Both the position numbers and the translations under genes were made by a program. A DNA stretch of 64,000 bases, from positions 1-64,000 of the forward strand of contig NZ_AKKF01000004.1 in the NCBI RefSeq assembly GCF_000281955.1. The letters run 5' to 3'. How positions within the stretch are numbered: position 1 is the stretch's first letter; every line of letters starts with the position of its first letter. The stretch comes from Caulobacter sp. AP07 (GTDB taxonomy: Bacteria; Pseudomonadota; Alphaproteobacteria; Caulobacterales; Caulobacteraceae). This document shows, piece after piece, positions 1 to 10,969 of this stretch. The notes beneath the pieces are model-generated. The model ran no database searches, was not told the DNA's origin, and worked only from the letters and a program-made list of their open reading frames with translations.

Positions 1-491
<491 letters not shown>

Positions 492-503
492 GGTGATCGC
501 GCG

Positions 504-1325
504 ATGAGTCGCCGCGAGACCCGCAACAACATGTCCCCGGCCCTGATCGGCTCGGTGAGCCTGCACGCCCTGGTGGTCGCCGCGATCCTGATCGGGCCGT
601 GGAAGCCGTCCAAGCCGGTGATCATCGGCGAGAGCGTGCCGGTGACCATCGTCACCGAGGGCCCCACCAACGTGCGCCCGGCCCTCGAAGCGCCCGAGGA
701 CCAGACGGCCCAGACCGAGGCGCCGACGCCCGAGGCCGACCCGCAGCCGCCGGCTCCGGTCCCCGCGCCCACGCCGACCCCCGCCCCGGCCCCGCCGAAG
801 ACCGCCCCGACCCCGACGCCGACGCCCAAGCCGCCAACCCCGAAACCGCCGACTCCCAAGCCGGCCAAGCCCGAGCCCGACTTCTTCGCCTCGCTGGAAA
901 GGACCCTGGCCAAGACGCCCAAGGCGACCGGCAAGCCCGTGGCCAACGCCGCCAAGGGGCCGACCCGTCCGGAGACCGCCACCCAGGCCCGCCCGGGCGC
1001 CGGGGCGATGACCGGCCTGCAGGCGGCGGCGATCGCCGGCATGAAGGACGAGATCCAGCGGCGCTGGAACCCCAATTGCGAGGTCGAGGGCGGCGGCGCG
1101 GTGCAGGTCAAGGTCGGCTTCAAGCTGGCCACCGGCGGTCGCATCGTCGGCCAGGTGACGGCCGGCGACGCCGAGAAGTCGTCCGACCCGGTGGTCCGGG
1201 CGGCCGCCGAGCGGGCCATCCGCGCGGTCTACCAATCGGCGCCCTTCGAAGGGTTGCCGCCGGACTATTATGGCCAGCAACTCAATTTGAACTTCAAGGC
1301 GCGCGACGCTTGCGCGGCGCGATAG
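504..1325 (+). CDS. tolA: Tol-Pal system protein TolA
   Basis: 273 residues. TolA spans the periplasm and links the TolQR motor to TolB and Pal, supporting outer-membrane constriction at division. The sequence shows a short basic N-terminus, one transmembrane helix (about residues 14-31, containing [13 protein letters not shown]), a long Pro/Ala/Lys-rich stretch with PTPTP and KPPTPKP repeats (about 70-125), and a C-terminal TonB/TolA-like domain (about 175-270) in which [15 protein letters not shown] starts the fold. The linker is Pro-rich rather than the long Ala/Lys helix of enterics. It sits 10 bp before tolB in the same operon. Confidence 0.93.
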   Translation: MSRRETRNNMSPALIGSVSLHALVVAAILIGPWKPSKPVIIGESVPVTIVTEGPTNVRPALEAPEDQTAQTEAPTPEADPQPPAPVPAPTPTPAPAPPKTAPTPTPTPKPPTPKPPTPKPAKPEPDFFASLERTLAKTPKATGKPVANAAKGPTRPETATQARPGAGAMTGLQAAAIAGMKDEIQRRWNPNCEVEGGGAVQVKVGFKLATGGRIVGQVTAGDAEKSSDPVVRAAAERAIRAVYQSAPFEGLPPDYYGQQLNLNFKARDACAAR

Positions 1326-1335
1326 GGAGAACCCG

Positions 1336-2643
1336 ATGAACCTGAAGCCCCTTCTTGCGGCGATGTCCGCCGTGCTGGCCATGAGCTGCGCCGCCATTGT
1401 CCCGACCGTGGCCCGCGCGCAGATCGAGGTCGACATCGACAAGGGCGCGGTCAAGCCGCTGCCGGTCGCCATCCCGGCCTTCTCGGGCGGCGGGCGCGGG
1501 GCCGACATCTCGCAGGTCATCAGCGGCAACCTCGAGCGCTCGGGCCTGTTCCAGCCGCTCAACGTCCAGGGCGTCGCCGACCAGCTGACCGACGTCAACG
1601 TCCAGCCGCGCTTCCCCGACTGGCAGGCGACCGGGGCCCAGGCCCTGATCAACGGCCAGGTGACGGTGGGCGCCGACGGCGTGCTGCGGGTCGACTTCCG
1701 CCTGTGGGACACCTTCAGCCAGCAACAGCTGCTGGGCCTGCAGTTCACCTCGACCGCCGAGAACTGGCGGCGGGTGGCCCACAAGATCAGCGACGCGGTC
1801 TATGAGCGCCTGACCGGCGAGAAGGGCTATTTCGACACCCGCGTGGCCTTCGTCGCCGAGAGCGGCTCGAAGATGGCCCGGGTCAAGAAGCTGGCGATCA
1901 TGGACCAGGACGGGGCCAATCCCAGCTACATCACCGACGGCTCCTACATCGTCATGACGCCCCGGTTCTCGGCCACCAGCCAGGAAATCACCTACATGGC
2001 GCTGCGGCCGACGGGCTCCAGCATCTATCTGCTGAACCTGCAGACCGGCCGCACCGAGACCGTGGGCAAGTTCCCCGGCATGGTCTTCGCCCCGCGCTTC
2101 TCGCCGGACGGCACGAAGGTGGCGTTCTCGGTCGAGAAGGGCGGCAACAGCGACATCTACGTGCTCGACCTGCGCAGCCGCGCCTCGACCCGCATCACCA
2201 CCGACCCGGCCATCGACACTTCGCCGTCGTTCTCGCCGGACGGGTCGAAGATCGTCTTCAACTCCGACCGCGGCGGCCAGGCCCAGCTCTATGTGATGAA
2301 CAGCGACGGCAGCGGCGTGCGGCGCATCTCCTACGGTGGCGGTCGCTACACCACGCCGGTGTGGAGCCCGCGCGGCGACTTCGTGGCCTTCACCAAGCAG
2401 ACCGGCGGCCAGTTCCACATCGGCGTGATGCGCCCCGACGGCGGCGACGAGCGCCTGCTGACCACCAGCTATCTGGACGAGGGCCCGACCTGGGCTCCCA
2501 ACGGCCGGGTGCTGATGTTCTCGCGCGAAAGCTCCAGCGGCAATTCGCGACTGTGGACGGTGGACGTCACCGGCCGGATCCTGCGCGCCGCCGCCTATCA
2601 GGGCGCGGCTTCCGACCCGGCCTGGTCGCCGCTGCTGGACTGA
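1336..2643 (+). CDS. tolB: Tol-Pal system beta-propeller protein TolB
   Basis: 435 residues. TolB is a periplasmic protein that binds Pal and TolA. The first 29 residues form a Sec signal peptide ending ARA before Gln. Residues 30 to about 165 match the N-terminal alpha/beta domain, and the rest is a six-bladed propeller with repeated blade motifs such as [29 protein letters not shown] and [12 protein letters not shown]. The start codon is preceded by AGGGAG at a good distance. It follows tolA by 10 bp and precedes pal. Confidence 0.96.
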   Translation: MNLKPLLAAMSAVLAMSCAAIVPTVARAQIEVDIDKGAVKPLPVAIPAFSGGGRGADISQVISGNLERSGLFQPLNVQGVADQLTDVNVQPRFPDWQATGAQALINGQVTVGADGVLRVDFRLWDTFSQQQLLGLQFTSTAENWRRVAHKISDAVYERLTGEKGYFDTRVAFVAESGSKMARVKKLAIMDQDGANPSYITDGSYIVMTPRFSATSQEITYMALRPTGSSIYLLNLQTGRTETVGKFPGMVFAPRFSPDGTKVAFSVEKGGNSDIYVLDLRSRASTRITTDPAIDTSPSFSPDGSKIVFNSDRGGQAQLYVMNSDGSGVRRISYGGGRYTTPVWSPRGDFVAFTKQTGGQFHIGVMRPDGGDERLLTTSYLDEGPTWAPNGRVLMFSRESSSGNSRLWTVDVTGRILRAAAYQGAASDPAWSPLLD

Positions 2644-2846
2644 TCGACACGACTTCGCGGCAACCTTCGCCATAACCACGCGTTGCCGCCTTGTTGTTCA
2701 TCCGACGTTCACGCGCCGGGTGAAACGAGGTGGTGGTGCGACAATCTGACGCCATTGTGAGGTCCAGGGTACGTTTTCGCGCAGCGTCACAAAGGCTTGG
2801 CGCGTAAGACGTATGAACCTTGGCCGTGGACTTGAGGAGAAACAGG
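2644..2846 (+). promoter_or_regulatory. tolB-pal intergenic region, possible extra pal promoter
   Basis: 203 bp without a gene, inside an otherwise tightly packed operon. I could not identify a clear promoter core or hairpin, but the length suggests separate transcription or mRNA processing for the abundant protein Pal. This is inference from spacing only. Confidence 0.3.
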
Positions 2847-3401
2847 ATGAGCTTCGAAACCAACCGCGTCGTTAGACTGGCGCTGATCGGTCTGGCGGCC
2901 GCCTCGCTCGCCGCCTGCGCCTCGCGGCCGAAGCCCGCGGGTCCGGTGGCTCCCGCCACGCCGTCGCAACCGACGGCTCCGCCCTACACCCAGCCCGCCG
3001 TGCCGCCGTCGCCGGTGGACCAGGGCCCGCTGCCGGGCACGGTGCAGGATTTCGTCATCAACATCGGTGAGCGGGTCTATTTCGACACCGACCAGTACGA
3101 CATCCGCAGCGACGCCCAGCCGACCCTGACCGCCCAGGCCCAGTGGCTGAACCGCTATCCGGCCGTGCGCGTGCGCATCGAAGGCAACGCCGACGAACGC
3201 GGCACCCGCGAATACAACCTGGCGCTCGGCGCCCGCCGCGCCAACGCCGTCCGCGAATTCCTGGTCGGCCAAGGCGTCTCGGGCTCGCGCATCGAGACCC
3301 TGTCCTACGGCAAGGAACGCCCGATCGACCCCGGCACCAACGAAGACGCCTGGGCCAAGAACCGCAACGCCCGCACCGCCATCACCGACGGCGCGCGATA
3401 A
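2847..3401 (+). CDS. pal: Peptidoglycan-associated lipoprotein Pal
   Basis: 184 residues. Pal is an outer-membrane lipoprotein that binds peptidoglycan and TolB. It has a type II signal peptide with lipobox SLAAC (Cys24), a Pro-rich linker (25-55), and an OmpA-like domain including YFDTDQYDI and the GNADERGTREYNLALGARRA peptidoglycan-binding motif. The ATG at 2847 is chosen over an upstream TTG at 2820 because GAGGAGA lies 7-12 bases before it and the signal peptide starts cleanly there. The 203-bp gap after tolB suggests pal may also have its own promoter. Confidence 0.96.
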   Translation: MSFETNRVVRLALIGLAAASLAACASRPKPAGPVAPATPSQPTAPPYTQPAVPPSPVDQGPLPGTVQDFVINIGERVYFDTDQYDIRSDAQPTLTAQAQWLNRYPAVRVRIEGNADERGTREYNLALGARRANAVREFLVGQGVSGSRIETLSYGKERPIDPGTNEDAWAKNRNARTAITDGAR

Positions 3402-3412
3402 TCCATAGGGCT

Positions 3413-3516
3413 CCCTTCCCCCTTGATGGGGGAAGGGCCGGGGTTGGGGGTGATACGGCGGTTCAGCTGTACGGCCGCGTCACCCCCACCCAACCCTCCC
3501 CCATCAAGGGGGAGGG
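3413..3516. repeat. Palindromic element, type D (pal-cpoB)
   Basis: Two terminal hairpins face each other: CCCTTCCCCC-TTGAT-type at 3413-3437 and CCCTCCCCCATCAAGGGGG-type at 3494-3516. The flanking GGGGTTGGGGGTGA and TCACCCCCACCCAACCC are also complementary, so the whole 104 bp folds into one long stem around a short centre near 3463. It is followed by TTTTGTTTT, so it could end transcription after pal. Confidence 0.85.
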
Positions 3517-3567
3517 CTTTTGTTTTCCCGCCGCACTTTTGTCCGCAACCGGGGCATAATCGCCGAC

Positions 3568-4407
3568 ATGAAGCTGAAAGCCGCGCTGCTCGCCTCCGTC
3601 CTGACCCTGGCTGTCGCCTTGCCGGCCCTGGCCCAGACCCCGCTGCCCGATCCGCTGGACGATCGCTCGGCCAAGCGGCTGGAGCGCATGGAAAAGGTGG
3701 TGCGCGAACTGCGGTCCATCGTCTTCCAGGGCCGCGACACCGGCAAGCCGGTGGTCGTGCAGCCGGCTGAGACCGACGCCCAGATCGCGGCGATGTCCGA
3801 CAAGCTCAATGACCTGGAACAGACCCTGACCCGGCTGAACGGCCAGAACGAGACCCTGACCCACGACCTGGACCAGGCGCGCCGGGCCGGCGAGGCGCAG
3901 AAGACGCGCGCCGACGCCCTGGACCAGCGCCTGGCCGCCCTGGAAAAGAAGGTCGCCGACCAGGAGGCCGCCGCGGCCGCCGCCGTGCCGCCCCCACCCC
4001 CGCCGCCCTCGGCTTCGGCCGACCCGGCCCAGGCCTTCAAGCAGGCCCGCCAACTGCTGCTGGACGGCGACTACGGCGCGGCCGAACAGGCCTTCGCCGG
4101 CTATGTGGACGCCTATCCCGACAGCGCCAAGACCCCCGAGGCCCGCTATTGGCTGGGCGAGACCCAGTTCGTGCGCGAGGCCTATGGCGACGCGGCCGGC
4201 TCCTATCTGGGCGCGGTGCGCGGCTGGCCGCAGACCAGCTGGGCGCCCGATGCGGTGCTGAAGCTGTCGCGTTCGCTGGTGGCCCTCAGAAAGCCCGCCG
4301 ACGCCTGCAAGACCCTGGACGAACTGGCCCGCCGCTACCCCAAGGCCCCGTCGGCGGTGACGGCCAAGGCCGCGACCACCCGGGCCCAGGCCAAGTGCGC
4401 GGCCTGA
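3568..4407 (+). CDS. cpoB: Cell division coordinator CpoB (YbgF), periplasmic TPR protein
   Basis: 279 residues. In other proteobacteria CpoB (YbgF) is the last gene of the tol-pal operon and coordinates peptidoglycan synthesis with Tol-driven outer-membrane constriction. It shows a signal peptide (1-23, ending ALAQ), a coiled coil (about 35-140, rich in RLERMEKVV, LNDLEQTL and LDQRLAALEKK), a Pro-rich linker (PPPPPPPSAS), and TPR repeats (about 155-270, e.g. AFKQARQLLLDGDYGAAEQAF). The ATG at 3568 starts the signal peptide; an upstream in-frame ATG at 3520 would begin next to the repeat element. Confidence 0.92.
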   Translation: MKLKAALLASVLTLAVALPALAQTPLPDPLDDRSAKRLERMEKVVRELRSIVFQGRDTGKPVVVQPAETDAQIAAMSDKLNDLEQTLTRLNGQNETLTHDLDQARRAGEAQKTRADALDQRLAALEKKVADQEAAAAAAVPPPPPPPSASADPAQAFKQARQLLLDGDYGAAEQAFAGYVDAYPDSAKTPEARYWLGETQFVREAYGDAAGSYLGAVRGWPQTSWAPDAVLKLSRSLVALRKPADACKTLDELARRYPKAPSAVTAKAATTRAQAKCAA

Positions 4408-4415
4408 TTTAAGGT

Positions 4416-4497
4416 CGTCATCCCCCGCTTTATGCGGGGGACCCATGCCGAGTTGGCCGATGCCGCTTGGGTCCCCCGAACAAGTCGGGGGATGACG
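4416..4497. repeat. Palindromic element, type B (cpoB-tilS)
   Basis: Perfect 11-bp ends, CGTCATCCCCC at 4416-4426 and GGGGGATGACG at 4487-4497, enclose a second nested pair (GGGGGACCCA and TGGGTCCCCC). The 82-bp unit starts 9 bp after the cpoB stop codon and ends 26 bp before the tilS start. It also encodes an apparent in-frame N-terminal extension of tilS, which I reject as coding. Confidence 0.85.
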
Positions 4498-4523
4498 GAA
4501 TTGGGAACGGCGAGGGGGTCAGC

Positions 4524-5822
4524 GTGCAGCATTCCTTCCCGAGCTTCACCGCCGCCCTCGACCGCCGCCTGCGCGCCGACGGCGCCGCGCCCCTGGCCGT
4601 CGGCTTCTCCGGCGGCGGCGACAGCCTGGCCCTGCTGATCCTGACCGTGGACTGGGCCCGCGCCCACGGCCGTCCGGTGGTCAGCCTGACCGTCGACCAC
4701 CAGCTCAACCCGGCCAGCGCCGCTTGGACGGCCCCCGCCGTGACCAAGGCCCAGGCGCTGGGCGCGACCGCCGCCGCCCTGGCCTGGTCCGGCCCCAAGC
4801 CCGCCGCCGGCCTGCCGGCCGCCGCCCGCGCCGCCCGCCACGCCCTGCTGGCCGACGCCGCCCGGGCGGCCGGGGCCGGCGTCGTGCTGCTGGGCCACAC
4901 CGCCGACGACCTGGCCGAGGCCGTCGCCATGCGGGCCGAGGGCTCGACGGTCTCCGACCCGCGCGACTGGGCCCCGTCGCCGGCCTGGCCGCAGGGACGG
5001 GGGGTGTTCGTGCTGCGGCCGCTGCTGGGCGTGGGACGGCGGGCGTTGCGGGACTGGCTGACGGCGCGGGGTGAGGCGTGGCTGGACGATCCGGCCAACG
5101 AGGATGCGAAATATGCCCGGGCGCGGGCGCGGCGAGTATTGGTGGACAAGCCTCAAAGTTTGCCATCCCGGACGAGCGCGCAGCGCGAGGATCCGGGACC
5201 GACCCGGAGCGCCGCGCTTCCGGCGGTCCCGGATCTTCGCTTCGCTACGTCCGGGATGACAGCCGAGGGCGCGCGCGCCGGCTACCTCGCCCTTTCCCGC
5301 GACGCCCCCGCCGCCCAGGTCGCCGCCGCCTGCCTGTGCGCCGCCGGCACGTCCCAGCCGCCGCGCGGCGAGCGGTTGCGACGCCTCGTCGATCGGATTC
5401 GCGCCGGGGAGACCTTCACCGCCACCCTGGCCGGGGCGCGGATCGAGGCGAGCGGCGATGGCGTGCGGTTCTTCCGCGAACCCGGCGAGGCCCGACGCGG
5501 CGCCAGTCCTCCCCCCGTGGGGGAGGCCCTGGACGTGGGCCAAGCCGTGGTCTGGGATGGCCGCTATGAGATCACCGCCACCGTCCCCGGTCTGACCGTG
5601 CGCCCGTTGCAAGGCCTGGCCGCCCGCCTGCCGGCCGCCCAGCGCCAGGCGCTGAAGGCCTTGCCGCCCGCCGCCCGGGCCGCCTTGCCGGTCCTTGTCG
5701 ATCCCGCCGGGACGGTCGGTTGCCCGATCCTTGCAGGGGTTTTCGCGACGCGCGTGCGGTGTCTTGTCGTGGATCGTTTCGAGGCGGCCGTCGGCCGTGT
5801 CGATCAAGAAGCCGCGACATGA
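4524..5822 (+). CDS. tilS: tRNA(Ile)-lysidine synthase TilS, carrying an inserted palindromic element
   Basis: 432 residues. TilS uses ATP and lysine to convert C34 of the CAU-anticodon tRNA-Ile to lysidine, switching it from Met to Ile identity; it is normally essential. The N-terminal PP-loop ATPase signature [10 protein letters not shown] is clear, followed by [16 protein letters not shown] and a C-terminal TilS-C-like region. GTG at 4524 is preferred, with GAGGGGG just upstream; the ATG at 4467 lies inside a repeat element. Residues of about 214-245 are encoded by a 95-bp palindromic repeat (5164-5258) and look foreign. The frame stays open, so the protein may be functional with a surface insertion or partly altered middle domain. 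Confidence 0.88.
   Translation: MQHSFPSFTAALDRRLRADGAAPLAVGFSGGGDSLALLILTVDWARAHGRPVVSLTVDHQLNPASAAWTAPAVTKAQALGATAAALAWSGPKPAAGLPAAARAARHALLADAARAAGAGVVLLGHTADDLAEAVAMRAEGSTVSDPRDWAPSPAWPQGRGVFVLRPLLGVGRRALRDWLTARGEAWLDDPANEDAKYARARARRVLVDKPQSLPSRTSAQREDPGPTRSAALPAVPDLRFATSGMTAEGARAGYLALSRDAPAAQVAAACLCAAGTSQPPRGERLRRLVDRIRAGETFTATLAGARIEASGDGVRFFREPGEARRGASPPPVGEALDVGQAVVWDGRYEITATVPGLTVRPLQGLAARLPAAQRQALKALPPAARAALPVLVDPAGTVGCPILAGVFATRVRCLVVDRFEAAVGRVDQEAAT
5164..5258. repeat. Palindromic element, type A copy 1, inside tilS
   Basis: Terminal inverted repeats CATCCCGGACG (5164-5174) and CGTCCGGGATG (5248-5258) enclose a second nested pair, GATCCGGGACCG and CGGTCCCGGATC. The same element type occurs in intergenic positions at 30426-30527 and 47757-47869, which shows that this one is a mobile-type repeat that entered a coding sequence. 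Confidence 0.92.
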
Positions 5823-5898
5823 TATCCCGCGCGTGGCGAAACTGGCCGGGCCGTCCTATCTTGGAAGGTCAGAGATTATCGTTGGGAAGACAACGCGT

Positions 5899-7773
<1,875 letters not shown>

Positions 7774-7797
7774 CTTTCAGGCCCCTAGACGACGTTG

Positions 7798-7826
7798 AAG
7801 CCGGGTCCCTTGGGCCCGGCTTTTTC
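7798..7826 (+). terminator. Rho-independent terminator after ftsH
   Basis: Stem AAGCCGGGTCCC / GGGCCCGGCTT with a very short loop followed by TTTTTC, 24 bp after the ftsH stop codon. Confidence 0.88.
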
Positions 7827-7909
7827 GTTGGGGACATCCAACAACCTTGCCTTGGCGCGGATGCCGGCCGAAGTTAGACCTGTCGCCTCAACCAGAGGGA
7901 GCTACCCGC

Positions 7910-8386
7910 ATGAAGACCATCGTCGCTGGCTTGAGCCTGGCCGCCGCCCTGATGTTCGCCGCCAGCGCTTCCGCCGCCGAGATCCACGCCGACGGCATGA
8001 CCGGCGCCGAAGTCGCCAAGTGGCTGCAGGACGCCGGCTACAAGGCCGAACTGACCAAGGACGACGGCGGCGATCCGATGATCAACAGCGCCGCCAACGG
8101 CGCGTCGTTCAAGGTCTATTTCTACGATTGCGACAAGCCCCAGGTGCGCTGCAAGGCCCTGCAGTTCTCGGCCGGCTTCGACCTGAAGACGCCGCTGACG
8201 CTCGAGAAGATCAACGAGTGGAACCGCAAGAACCGCTACCTCAAGGCCTATCTCGACGACGACAAGGACCCCTACGTCCAGTACGACGTCAACGTGAACG
8301 CCGGCCGCACCGTCGCGGGCCTGGACGACGACTTCGGGGTCTGGACCGGCATGCTGGACGACTTCACGACGTTCATCGACTGGTAG
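7910..8386 (+). CDS. Secreted YbjN-domain protein
   Basis: 158 residues. A signal peptide (1-21, ending ASAAEI) is followed by a compact domain resembling YbjN/type III chaperone-like folds: GMTGAEVAKWLQDAGYKAELTKDDGGDPMI, then KVYFYDCDK and a late WNRKNRYLKAYLD segment. YbjN-family proteins have no agreed biochemical role; some affect motility and stress phenotypes. The ATG at 7910 is preceded by AGAGGGAG. It stands alone between the ftsH terminator and a repeat element. The family call is from overall pattern and is moderately sure. Confidence 0.75.
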   Translation: MKTIVAGLSLAAALMFAASASAAEIHADGMTGAEVAKWLQDAGYKAELTKDDGGDPMINSAANGASFKVYFYDCDKPQVRCKALQFSAGFDLKTPLTLEKINEWNRKNRYLKAYLDDDKDPYVQYDVNVNAGRTVAGLDDDFGVWTGMLDDFTTFIDW

Positions 8387-8396
8387 GGGCGAGAAG

Positions 8397-8557
8397 CCTT
8401 CTCCCCTTGCGGGAGAAGGTGTCGGCGTAGCCGACGGATGAGGGGTCTCTCAAAAGTCAAAGCCGCGACAAGCCAGAAGGCCGGTCGCGGCTTTCGCGGT
8501 CTTCAACCCCTCACCCGACCCGCTGCGCGGGCCACCCTCTCCCGCAAGGGGAGAGGG
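8397..8557. repeat. Palindromic element, type C copy 1 (161 bp)
   Basis: Nested structure: end hairpins CCTTCTCCC-CTTGC-GGGAGAAGG (8397-8419) and CCCTCTCCC-GCAAG-GGGAGAGGG (8535-8557), secondary hairpins GTCGGC-GTA-GCCGAC and CCCGC-TGC-GCGGG, then GATGAGGGGT pairing with ACCCCTCA, and a central stem AAAGCCGCGAC / GTCGCGGCTTT. A second copy of exactly the same length is at 22405-22565. Confidence 0.93.
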
Positions 8558-8598
8558 ATCGTTTCGCGTTTGGAGCGCGATTGCCTAGAACGCCATCC

Positions 8599-9429
8599 AT
8601 GTCTTCGACCCACCCTCATCCCCGCATCATGGGCGTCGTCAACGTCACGCCCGACAGCTTCTCGGACGGCGGCCAGTTCCTCGACCACGGCGCGGCCCTG
8701 GCCCAGGCGCGGCGGCTGATCGCCGACGGGGCCGACATCCTCGACATCGGCGGCGAGAGCACCCGGCCGGGCGCCGCGCCCGTGTCGGAAGCCGACGAGA
8801 TCGCCCGCGTCGTCCCGCTGATCGCGGCGATCCGGGCCGAGAGCGGGGTGACGATCTCGATCGACACCATGAAGCCCGCCGTGGCCCGCGCCGCCGTCGT
8901 CGCCGGGGCGAGCCTCTGGAACGACGTCGCCGCCCTGCGCTTCGCGCCAAACACTTTGGGGATGGCCGCTCCGGAGGTCGCCGCCGAGCTGGGCTGCGAG
9001 GTGGTGCTGATGCACATGCTGGGCGCGCCCGGGACCATGCAGGACGATCCGCGCTACGACGACGTGGTCGCCGAGGTCGAGGCCTTCCTGCTGGCCCGCG
9101 CCCTGACCGCCATGGCGGCCGGGGTGGCGCGCGAGAAGATCTGGCTGGATCCTGGGATCGGCTTCGGCAAGACCCCGGCCCACAACCTGGCCCTGCTGGC
9201 CGCCCTGCCGCGCTTCGTCGCCCTGGGTTATCCGGTGCTGCTGGGCGCCAGCCGCAAGCGCTTCATCGCCGCGCTGGACCCGCTGGGCGCCGAGCCCACC
9301 GCCCGCCTCGGCGGCTCCCTGGCCGCCCACCTGCACGGCGCGGCCTGCGGCGTGGCGGCGGTGCGGGTCCACGACGTGCGCGAAACGGCCCAGGCGCTGG
9401 CGGTGTGGCGCGCGATCGGGAGCGTCTGA
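8599..9429 (+). CDS. folP: Dihydropteroate synthase FolP
   Basis: 276 residues. FolP joins 6-hydroxymethyl-dihydropterin diphosphate and p-aminobenzoate to give 7,8-dihydropteroate in folate synthesis and is the sulfonamide target. All signature loops are visible: NVTPDSFSDGG, DIGGESTRPG, SIDTMKP, WNDVAAL, LMHMLGAPGTMQ, LDPGIGFGKT, LLGASRKRF and the C-terminal VRVHDV. The ATG at 8599 is chosen over TTG 8581. The usual partner glmM is not next to it here; an unrelated hydrolase converges from downstream. Confidence 0.97.
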   Translation: MSSTHPHPRIMGVVNVTPDSFSDGGQFLDHGAALAQARRLIADGADILDIGGESTRPGAAPVSEADEIARVVPLIAAIRAESGVTISIDTMKPAVARAAVVAGASLWNDVAALRFAPNTLGMAAPEVAAELGCEVVLMHMLGAPGTMQDDPRYDDVVAEVEAFLLARALTAMAAGVAREKIWLDPGIGFGKTPAHNLALLAALPRFVALGYPVLLGASRKRFIAALDPLGAEPTARLGGSLAAHLHGAACGVAAVRVHDVRETAQALAVWRAIGSV

Positions 9430-9474
9430 GGTCGTTTCCGACCCCAGACGGACGTCCTCAAAGTCACACTAGGT

Positions 9475-10824
9475 TCAGCTGCCGGCGCCGCGCTCGACGA
9501 TCGCCCGCGCATCGGGCGAGGTCGCGCGGCCGGTGAGAATCCAACTGGCCAGCAAGTCGAACAGGCCAGGCGGGTACGACGTCGTCTCACCCGTCGGTCC
9601 CTGGAACTTCTCGATCAGCCCATGATCGGCGTCCGGGAAGACGATCACGTCCAGGTCCGGCCGGCCGTGCTGGATGTCGCGCAGCACCGAGACCGTGCCC
9701 GCGCTCGGCGCCTGGCGGTCGCGGCCGCCCAGCAGCCAGAGTTGGCGTGGCTTGATCGTCTCGATGACGGGGCGCGGCTCATAGCCGAAGTCGAGCCCTT
9801 GCGACAGCGAAGGCCCGAACTCCCGCAGCTCTCCGGGCGTCCGGCGCAGCAGAACGCCGGTGTAGGAACGAGGCTGGATCGCGGCCATCCAGGGCTCTCC
9901 AGCATATTTCAGCTTCAGCGCTTCCAGGGCCTCGAAGCCCTGGGTGAAGTTTGACCTGACGACCCGCGCCGTGGCCGCGGTCATCTCGTCCGCCTTGCGC
10001 AGAACCCCGTCGTCGAACCCGGCCGCGCGCAGCTGATCCTCCACGACCGCCCGATCCTGGGCGACCGGACCCTCGGCCATGGCGAAGACCGGGATGACGA
10101 AGTCGAGCGGCGTCAATTTGGCCGTGAGGGGCGCGACCCAACCGCCCTGGCTGGCCCCGATGACCCCGACCTTCCCGACCCGCGGCGCAAGACGACGGGC
10201 CTCCTTGACGGCGGCGGCCGTATCGGCCGCGCGAACCTGGAAGTCCGCCGTCAGGGCGCCGCCCGAAGCGCCGGCGCCGCGCTTGTCGTAAACGAAGAAC
10301 CCGACGCCGCGCCGCGCCAGTTCGAACTGCCAGCCCGCGTCGTCGGTGTCCGGATCGTTGTTCGAGCCGCTGATCCAGACCGCCACGGCCTTGGCCTTGC
10401 CGCCGGGCGGCAGCACCAGCTTGCCGTGCAGGTCGACGTCCCCGCTGCGGAACACCGTCTCCCGGACGACCAGCGGCGTTCGGTGGCCCAGCTGGGCGCC
10501 GGAACCGTTCTCCAGCCGCACCACGCCCGATTCGCAAGCGTCGAAACGCAGGGTGAGTTTGGGCGGCGGGGCCGACGAGACATAGGCGCCGTCAGCCTGC
10601 TCGACCAGCCTGCCAAGGCCGCCCTCCGAGCGTGCGTATCGCAGGTCGCGTGGATGTCCGTTGCTGCCGGTGATGGAGAGGAAACGCCCGTCCGGCAGGG
10701 CATAGGTTCCCAACCGGCATCGCAGGCTGGGGTCCAGCCGCGTCTTGACGACCGGATCCAAGCCGGCGGGCGGCGTCGCGGCGGCGAGCGCCACGATGGC
10801 GAGCGTGGTCGATAGGCTGAGCAT
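9475..10824 (-). CDS. Secreted alpha/beta hydrolase
   Basis: 449 residues. After a short signal peptide and an N-terminal beta-rich domain of about 120 residues, an alpha/beta-hydrolase core carries WISGSNNDPDTDD (oxyanion region), nucleophile elbow GASQGG, acid loop LLGGRDRQAP and catalytic His in FPDADHGL, so the Ser-Asp-His triad is complete. The layout resembles dienelactone-hydrolase or S9/BAAT-like esterases; the substrate is unknown. The ATG at 10824 follows GAGGGG; an in-frame start 33 bp upstream lacks a ribosome site. Monocistronic, convergent with folP. Confidence 0.82.
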   Translation of the reverse strand: MLSLSTTLAIVALAAATPPAGLDPVVKTRLDPSLRCRLGTYALPDGRFLSITGSNGHPRDLRYARSEGGLGRLVEQADGAYVSSAPPPKLTLRFDACESGVVRLENGSGAQLGHRTPLVVRETVFRSGDVDLHGKLVLPPGGKAKAVAVWISGSNNDPDTDDAGWQFELARRGVGFFVYDKRGAGASGGALTADFQVRAADTAAAVKEARRLAPRVGKVGVIGASQGGWVAPLTAKLTPLDFVIPVFAMAEGPVAQDRAVVEDQLRAAGFDDGVLRKADEMTAATARVVRSNFTQGFEALEALKLKYAGEPWMAAIQPRSYTGVLLRRTPGELREFGPSLSQGLDFGYEPRPVIETIKPRQLWLLGGRDRQAPSAGTVSVLRDIQHGRPDLDVIVFPDADHGLIEKFQGPTGETTSYPPGLFDLLASWILTGRATSPDARAIVERGAGS

Positions 10825-10969
10825 GTGTCCCCTCAAGGTCGGCGGCGGCCTCCTCAAGCGGACGGCTACTACTGTCTAGAGGCGCCAGACCCCCAACTTG
10901 GATGCAGCGCTCATCGACTCCTGACGAGATTTCGACGCCGCCGCGTCGATAGCCTTGCCGCAGGTCGAC

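Noticed and set aside
2820-2846. TTG start for Pal
   Set aside because: Would put nine extra residues before the signal peptide; ATG 2847 has the ribosome site.
4467-4523. N-terminal extension of tilS
   Set aside because: Encoded by the type B palindrome; the PP-loop motif is at the right distance from GTG 4524.
5164-5258. tilS as a pseudogene
   Set aside because: The frame is open through the element and all expected motifs before and after are present.
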